From the NCBI RefSeq assembly GCF_022968795.1, contig NZ_JALJRB010000003.1, positions 1 to 64,000 of the forward strand: a DNA stretch of 64,000 nucleotides. The letters are read 5' to 3'. This document shows, piece by piece, positions 59,533-64,000 of the stretch (the stretch's first letter is position 1; each line of letters starts with the position of its first letter). Position numbers and translations under genes: made by a program. Under the pieces are notes generated by a model. It saw only the letters and a program-made list of their open reading frames with translations. It made no database searches and had not been told where the DNA came from. This DNA comes from Desulfatitalea alkaliphila (GTDB lineage Bacteria > Desulfobacterota > Desulfobacteria > Desulfobacterales > Desulfosarcinaceae).

Positions 59533-61305
59533 ATGATCCCTTTCAAAGCGATTGAAACCTTCTATGAAACATGGCTGCCCGAAGCACGCCGCAAAGGCCA
59601 CCACCTGGTCGCCCCCTGCCCCCTCTGCCGGCGATCCCAACAAGCCAAACCCGGCCAGATGACGGTCCTGCTGAATCCTGAAAGTTATTTGCGGGGCTAC
59701 TTTCGTTGCAGCGCCCATTGCGTTCCCGGCGGTTTCCATGCCCACTTCGCGCGCCTCATGGGCATCGACGGCGCGCAGGTGCCGGGATTCGACCCGGATG
59801 CCGACACCTACGCCCTGGGGATGCAGTTCCCGGCCCGGCACTTGGGCGCCGAACTGGATCAATTCACTTCTCTCCTGGGCGATGCCCAAAAAGAGTACTT
59901 TACCCGCCTGGGCATCTCCGCCGAAGTCCTCCAGCAGATGCGCATCGGGTTCAACGGCCGCTATATGGTGTTTCCCTATATCCAGGAGAACGGTTTCGCC
60001 TACGCGGCCCACTGCCTGCTGCCCGGCCGGGAGCAGGACCATTTCTGGCACGGCAACGAACTTTTTTTCAAAGGGGAGGCGGCCGTATACAACGCCGGCG
60101 AAATCGAGCGCGCGGAACACGGCGCTTTGTTCATCACCGACGGCGAAGTGAATCTGCTGATTCTCAAATCGTTGGGTTATCCGGCCATTGCGGTGCCCGA
60201 CGGCGCTGACCTGGACATCCTGAAAGCCGAACGCCTGGCCCGCATCGAACACATTTTTCTGCTGGTTTCCAACACCCCCGAAGCCCGTCAGTCCGCCCGG
60301 GAACTGGCCGTGCGCCTGGGATTCAAGGCGCGCATCCTCGCCTGGCCGCCCACCTTCAAGCGAGGCGCCCATCTGTCCAAGGTGGCCGCCTATCCGGCCA
60401 TGGACACCGCCAAGACCGTTCAACGCATGATCCAGCAATCCAAAGCCTTTTCGCCCTTCAGCTCACCCGAAAAAGAGCAGCGCCAATTCATTGAGTTCCT
60501 GGAAAAGGAAAAGGGCAAAGCGTTGATGGGCATTCAGACCGGATTCGAAAAGATGGACCGTCATTTGGAAGGATTGCGGGGCATCAACATCCTGGGGGGA
60601 CCGCCCAAAGCAGGCAAATCCTGCTTTTTCATGCAGATCTCTTCCGAGGTGGCGCGACGCAAGGTGCCGGTGATTTACTACGACTTTGAAAACGGCCGCC
60701 AGAAGATCTACCTGCGCACCCTGGTCCGCCTCAGCGATGTCAGCGAAAAGCAGATCCGCAGCGGCGCCATGGATCCACCGGAGCAGGAGCGGCTGCGGCA
60801 GGCACGGGAGCAGTTCGCATCCCTGCTGACCCGTTTCCGGGTGGTCAATGATCGCCGCCTGACCCCGGACACCATGCGCCGCCACATCGACTTCATCAAG
60901 CACGAAACCCGCGCGGACGACATACTGGTGGTTGTAGACAGCCTGCACAAACTGCCCTTCAAGGATTTGACCGAACGGCGCACCGGGATCGACTCCTGGC
61001 TGCGCCAGCTGGAGGCCATCCGCGACGAGCAGCAGGTCTGCTTTCTGGTGATCAGCGAACTGTCCCGCGGCAAGGGCGGCGGCTACGGCGAAACCCCCGA
61101 CCTGAGCTCTTTCAAGGAGTCGGGGGACATCGAATACAGTGCCGACAACGCCATGGTCCTCATGCCCGATTGGGATCCGCTGGCCCCCGTGGCCGACAAC
61201 CAACGCAAAAGCACCTTGTGGGTGGTGGCCAGTCGCGAAGCCAGTCCCGGCCGGATAACCGATTATGTGCTCGATTACCCCTACTGGCGTTTCCGCGAGC
61301 AATAG
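59533..61305 (+). CDS. Primase-helicase (zinc finger-TOPRIM-RecA/DnaB-like, Twinkle/T7 gp4 type)
   Basis: A 590-residue protein. The N-terminal zinc site uses C29, C32, C59 and C63 (PCPLC ... RCSAHC). A TOPRIM region (about 195-260) contains FITDGEVNLLILKSLGYPAI and VPDGADLD. The C-terminal RecA/DnaB-like motor has Walker A GGPPKAGKSC (near residue 355), VIYYDFENGR and Walker B ILVVVDSLHK. This order is that of T7 gp4/Twinkle helicases; the chromosomal setting suggests an integrated or domesticated replication module. AAGGAGG precedes the ATG. It lies 149 nt after the polymerase gene, so the three genes may act together. Confidence 0.85.
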   Translation: MIPFKAIETFYETWLPEARRKGHHLVAPCPLCRRSQQAKPGQMTVLLNPESYLRGYFRCSAHCVPGGFHAHFARLMGIDGAQVPGFDPDADTYALGMQFPARHLGAELDQFTSLLGDAQKEYFTRLGISAEVLQQMRIGFNGRYMVFPYIQENGFAYAAHCLLPGREQDHFWHGNELFFKGEAAVYNAGEIERAEHGALFITDGEVNLLILKSLGYPAIAVPDGADLDILKAERLARIEHIFLLVSNTPEARQSARELAVRLGFKARILAWPPTFKRGAHLSKVAAYPAMDTAKTVQRMIQQSKAFSPFSSPEKEQRQFIEFLEKEKGKALMGIQTGFEKMDRHLEGLRGINILGGPPKAGKSCFFMQISSEVARRKVPVIYYDFENGRQKIYLRTLVRLSDVSEKQIRSGAMDPPEQERLRQAREQFASLLTRFRVVNDRRLTPDTMRRHIDFIKHETRADDILVVVDSLHKLPFKDLTERRTGIDSWLRQLEAIRDEQQVCFLVISELSRGKGGGYGETPDLSSFKESGDIEYSADNAMVLMPDWDPLAPVADNQRKSTLWVVASREASPGRITDYVLDYPYWRFREQ

Positions 61306-61420
61306 CCCCTGGCACACCATTGCGGATTAAAGATTCGGCCCGCGCGTCCGATAAGAGTGTGGGGTGCAACAGGTGCGCCCCCGACAAGGTCTTCAATCGA
61401 CGGCGACGGACGCGTGCGGC

Positions 61421-61591
61421 ATGAGCCCCAAACTGTTTGCATTTTTAACGTGGATCTTCTATCTGGCCGAACGCCGTACGGCGGATGAACTGTGGCTTAT
61501 CTGCATGATCTACAGCGCCATCCTGGCGGTCTGCGCGCTGTTTTACCGGCGGGAGAACAAGGTGGCCACGGCCAAAAAGAAAAAAAAGTGA
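61421..61591 (+). CDS. Small membrane protein (56 aa), candidate
   Basis: Starts MSPKLFAFLTWIFYLAERRT, has a second hydrophobic helix (LWLICMIYSAILAVCALFY) and ends in a Lys-rich tail. The two-helix hairpin plus basic tail is plausible for a small membrane protein. No strong ribosome site is seen, so I rate it as a candidate only. It lies 115 nt after the primase-helicase gene. Confidence 0.45.
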   Translation: MSPKLFAFLTWIFYLAERRTADELWLICMIYSAILAVCALFYRRENKVATAKKKKK

Positions 61592-61610
61592 CCCCCGCGA
61601 ACCCTTCCTC

Positions 61611-62411
61611 CTAAACGCGCCGCAAACACTCCAGCACCGATGCCGTATTGGCTGGGGCAGTCATCATCACCGGCTCATCGATCTTCTGCCCGTCGATATA
61701 GTCCCCCAGGAAAAACGGTGACCCGTCGATCTTGAACAACTTGCCACCGGCCGACTCCACGATGACGCGCACGGCCGCCAAATCCTGAAACGACTCATGG
61801 GCCATGAAGGCCACATCCGCCCTGCCCATGGCCACGTAACAGGCATGGGCCCCGGTACTTCCCATCCCTCTGATTTTGCCTGGAAAGCGAACCTGGTAAT
61901 TCTGGTGAAAGCGGGAATAGGTGAGCACCAGACTCTCCTGGTCCAAATCGCCCCGATCGGCAATTCGAATGGGGCTGTCGTTCCAGAAGGCCTGCTGCCC
62001 CGCCACCCCCCGGAACAGATCCCCGGTGGCCGGCATGTAAAACATCCCCAGCACCGGCCAGTGGTTTTCGTACAAGGCAAGGGACATGCCCCAGATGGGG
62101 ATGCCGGTCTGGAAATTGTCCACCCCGTCCAACGGATCGAAAATCCACAGATAGCGTTTGCCCTCGTGGCTGTAGCCTTCGTCCACGATGTCCTGACCGA
62201 AGATTTGGTGACCCGCGAAACGATCCACAACGCAATCCTGAAAGGCCCCGGCAAGTTGCAATTCGGCCTGCGTGACCAAATCCTGGTCGAAGGGGGGCCG
62301 TTTGCGTCCCTTGCCGTAAAACCGCAAAGCCTGGTCGCCCATGGCCTTGATCGTATTCAGTGCAAAGGTGTTCAATTCCTCGATGTCCGGCACGGGGGCT
62401 GAAGGTGCCAT
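61611..62411 (-). CDS. Inositol monophosphatase-family phosphatase
   Basis: A 266-residue Mg-dependent phosphatase of the IMPase/CysQ/FBPase superfamily. The diagnostic metal site is WIFDPLDGVDNFQTGIP (DPLDGVDN instead of the commonest DPIDGT.N). Further blocks are the glycine-rich MGSTGAHACYVAMGRADVAF and the C-terminal AAVRVIVESAGGK. Substrates in this family include inositol phosphates, fructose-1,6-bisphosphate, NADP and adenosine 3',5'-bisphosphate; I cannot choose. GGGAGG lies just before the ATG. Confidence 0.9.
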   Translation of the reverse strand: MAPSAPVPDIEELNTFALNTIKAMGDQALRFYGKGRKRPPFDQDLVTQAELQLAGAFQDCVVDRFAGHQIFGQDIVDEGYSHEGKRYLWIFDPLDGVDNFQTGIPIWGMSLALYENHWPVLGMFYMPATGDLFRGVAGQQAFWNDSPIRIADRGDLDQESLVLTYSRFHQNYQVRFPGKIRGMGSTGAHACYVAMGRADVAFMAHESFQDLAAVRVIVESAGGKLFKIDGSPFFLGDYIDGQKIDEPVMMTAPANTASVLECLRRV

Positions 62412-62596
62412 GAATCCTCCCTGTTATGTGGGTGATGGGGACGGGAACAACAAAAAAGGACGGGCAGCAAACAAAGGCAAAAATGGGGCGGCGTATACAC
62501 GGATAGCCCATGGGCGCGAATGGGAACGAGCATGCGCCCGTGGGCTTTCATGGGTGTTCATAAACGGCAAAAGCGGCCGAGGAATGGGCGAGCCCC

Positions 62597-62782
62597 CTAT
62601 TTCCTGGTGGACGCATAACCATCGGCGTACCATCCACCCCCTTTGAGCTCGAAGGTGCAGGTACTCATGATTTTTTTCGCCTTTTTGCCCTTGCAGACAG
62701 GGCATGGATGGTTTTCGGTGCCCATGGGCACCAAATCTTCGAAAACGTGACCGCATTTGCACTCGAATTCATATACCGGCAT
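62597..62782 (-). CDS. FmdB-family zinc-ribbon protein
   Basis: A 61-residue regulatory-protein-type zinc ribbon: MPVYEFECKCGHVFEDLVPMG followed by HPCPVCKGKKAKKIMS, with four Cys in CxC...CPxC arrangement. FmdB-like proteins are widespread small putative regulators of unknown target. AGGAG lies about 9 nt before the ATG. Confidence 0.9.
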   Translation of the reverse strand: MPVYEFECKCGHVFEDLVPMGTENHPCPVCKGKKAKKIMSTCTFELKGGGWYADGYASTRK

Positions 62783-63422
62783 GATCGGATACTCCTGAAA
62801 TAGATCAATAAGTTGGCGCTTACAGCTGCGCTAATTTAGAGCGTGACGGGCCGTCTGTCAACATCAATTCGGTCCGACAATCGCTCTGTCGCCCACATTT
62901 GATTTCCGACACCGCCGATGCATCGGTGGTGAAGCCGTTTATTAAGCGCGCCCTCCTGTATCCCCGGCGCCAAAGGGGACGTCGACCCGGCCTCCCTGCG
63001 ATGGCAACCACTGTGCAAAACCGCAGCATACGATAATACATATATGTAATTTTTAATAGATCGTGTTCCATTTCCGTGATTTTTTCCTTCGCGCCTTCTT
63101 TTCCGCGCCTGCACACCCCTGGAACACTGCCGCTGCCACCCGGTATGGGGCTCAAGTTTTTGCTTTTCGGACAAGGTCACCGATACCCCGCCGAGCCCCC
63201 GGCCCTGATCCGTCGGTTGCGACGCCACAAATTTGTCCGGAGTGGATGTCACCGGCGCCGGTCCCGCCGGTCGTCAAACAGGGTGCGATTTTTCACTATA
63301 CATTGCAATTTCAGTTGCTTTCCAAAGAGCTACGCCGGGGTACAGACCGTTGGCACAGCCGTTGCTTTCTTGGCAGGAAACTTTATTGCCTAATGAACAA
63401 ACATATTTAAGGAGCGTGGGAG
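62783..63422. promoter_or_regulatory. Intergenic region upstream of the PII gene
   Basis: About 640 bases with no gene. It contains the sigma-54 promoter listed separately and a 12-bp AT palindrome TACATATATGTA at 63037-63048 that could be a regulator site. Confidence 0.55.
63350..63366 (+). promoter_or_regulatory. Sigma-54 (-24/-12) promoter of the PII-ammonium transporter unit
   Basis: TTGGCACAGCCGTTGCT contains TTGGCAC at -24, TTGCT at -12, and GG and GC exactly 10 bp apart, all matching consensus. The start would lie near 63377, about 46 nt before the PII ATG. Nitrogen-regulated PII genes are classic sigma-54 targets. Confidence 0.88.
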
Positions 63423-63761
63423 ATGAAAAAAATCGAAGCCATTATCAAACCCTTCAAGATCGAGGAGATCAAGAACGCCCTCGACGCCATCGGCGTCAAG
63501 GGCATGACCATCAATGAGGTCAGAGGTTATGGCCGCCAGAGAGGCCATAAGGAAATCTACCGCGGGACGGAATACAATGTGGAATTCATCCCCAAAGTCA
63601 AAATCGACCTCGTTGTTGAAGACGCCATGCTGGAGCGGACGCTGGAGACGATCACCGAGGTGGCCCGCACCGGCAAGGTGGGCGACGGCAAGCTGTTCGT
63701 CCTGCCCATCGAAAACGCCGTGCGTGTCCGCACAGGGGAATCCGGGCCGAGCGCCCTCTAA
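63423..63761 (+). CDS. glnK: Nitrogen regulatory protein PII (GlnB/GlnK)
   Basis: A 112-residue PII trimer subunit. It has MKKIEAIIKPFKIEEIKNAL, the T-loop IYRGTEYNVEFIPK with the uridylylation site Tyr51, and GKVGDGKLFVLPIENAVRVRTGE carrying the ATP/2-oxoglutarate site. AAGGAGCGTGGGAG precedes the ATG. It is expressed from a sigma-54 promoter and followed by the start of what appears to be an ammonium transporter gene, the usual glnK-amtB pairing. I use glnK on that basis; glnB cannot be excluded. Confidence 0.95.
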   Translation: MKKIEAIIKPFKIEEIKNALDAIGVKGMTINEVRGYGRQRGHKEIYRGTEYNVEFIPKVKIDLVVEDAMLERTLETITEVARTGKVGDGKLFVLPIENAVRVRTGESGPSAL

Positions 63762-63823
63762 CCGACGGTGTTCGCCCATGGACACCATGCTGATGACCAC
63801 TGGTCGCACAAAGGAGATGAGCT

Positions 63824-64000
63824 GTGAAGATGCGTTGGAAAGCCTTGCATGAATCGTTACACGGGTTCGGCGCCCCTTGTCTTTTACTGTTTTGCGTGAT
63901 CCTCGCCCTGGCCGGGCCGGCCATGGCCGCCGATCCGGCCCTGGAAAAAGCCCTTGAATCCATGGACCCGTCGCTGTTGCGCGGCAAGACCCAGGCGCAG
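63824..64000 (+). CDS. Start of a probable ammonium transporter (partial, runs off the window)
   Basis: Only the first 59 codons are present. They encode a signal peptide (MKMRWKALHESLHGFGAPCL, hydrophobic core, cleavage after AMA) and the start of a polar region ADPALEKALESMDPSLLRGK. A GTG start 7 nt after AAGGAG is preferred over the ATG two codons later. Amt identity rests on position behind the PII gene and the presence of a signal peptide, as in AmtB; the diagnostic transmembrane part lies outside the window. Confidence 0.5.
   Translation, partial: MKMRWKALHESLHGFGAPCLLLFCVILALAGPAMAADPALEKALESMDPSLLRGKTQAQ

Noticed and set aside
1-64000. tRNA, rRNA or CRISPR array
   Set aside because: No cloverleaf with T-loop and acceptor, no rRNA-like stretch, and no regularly spaced repeat with unique spacers were seen on either strand.
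1-64000. Integrated phage or transposase-bearing IS
   Set aside because: No integrase, transposase, capsid, terminase or att-like direct repeats were found. The primase-helicase alone does not make a prophage.

Overview
The window looks like chromosomal DNA of a strictly anaerobic, GC-rich Desulfobacterota sulfate reducer, most likely of the Desulfosarcinaceae/Desulfobacteraceae type. This is inferred from gene content: HdrD- and MvhD-like iron-sulfur proteins, a BcrA/HgdC-type ATP-dependent activase, HgdB/YjiM-type proteins, a tungsten aldehyde:ferredoxin oxidoreductase, corrinoid methyl-transfer proteins, many PAS sensors, and sigma-54 control. No rRNA, tRNA, CRISPR array, prophage or insertion sequence was recognised.

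Left end (1-3.3 kb): an NfeD/SPFH membrane pair, and a triple-PAS protein whose histidine-kinase H-box has lost its His. From 16.3 kb back to 3.1 kb runs an unbroken minus-strand gene array that is the most interesting part of the window. In transcription order it holds an HdrD-like Fe-S protein, two MvhD-like proteins, a 135-residue HdrA stub, a RelE-like protein, an IscA/HesB-like protein, two non-identical double-cubane-cluster (YjiM/HgdB family) proteins, a taurine/nitrate-type ABC importer with a Tat-signal binding protein, a TauE/SafE permease, a UroD-corrinoid fusion, a MetH-reactivation-domain protein, a BcrA/HgdC-type activase, and a small Cys-rich protein. I read this as a low-potential, ATP-driven reductase system with its own substrate importer, electron supply and corrinoid branch. 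The substrate cannot be named from sequence.

Middle (16.7-33 kb): a rhodanese-fused CoA-disulfide/polysulfide reductase-like flavoprotein and a sigma-54 activator with a degenerate receiver. Divergent from them is a complete S-adenosylmethionine-recycling operon (metK, adenosine kinase, ahcY) behind a near-perfect sigma-54 promoter. Then come an OpuB-type compatible-solute ABC transporter, an MscS/YbdG channel, and an alcohol dehydrogenase plus aldehyde:ferredoxin oxidoreductase pair.

Right half (33-64 kb): a three-gene HipBST-like toxin-antitoxin locus, a secreted protein, an aldehyde dehydrogenase, cutA, a NarX/NarL-type two-component system with small Cys-rich proteins downstream, and a nuclease/Fe-S-helicase fusion. 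These are followed by an aldo-keto reductase, a zinc-ribbon rhomboid, a GcvT-SHMT fusion, a PfpI-like protein, a cytochrome b561, a DEAD-box helicase with a terminator-like leader, arfB and cytochrome c'. Next are a WYL regulator coupled to a DnaE-like polymerase, a Twinkle-like primase-helicase, an inositol-phosphatase-like enzyme, an FmdB-like zinc ribbon, and a sigma-54-controlled PII gene followed by the truncated start of a probable ammonium transporter.

Three gene-poor intervals (about 35.0-35.8, 50.0-50.3 and 54.6-55.3 kb) share members of the same intergenic repeat families: a GGGCACGGC palindrome, a 54-bp unit, and one copy of a 192-bp element with perfect 32-bp terminal inverted repeats.
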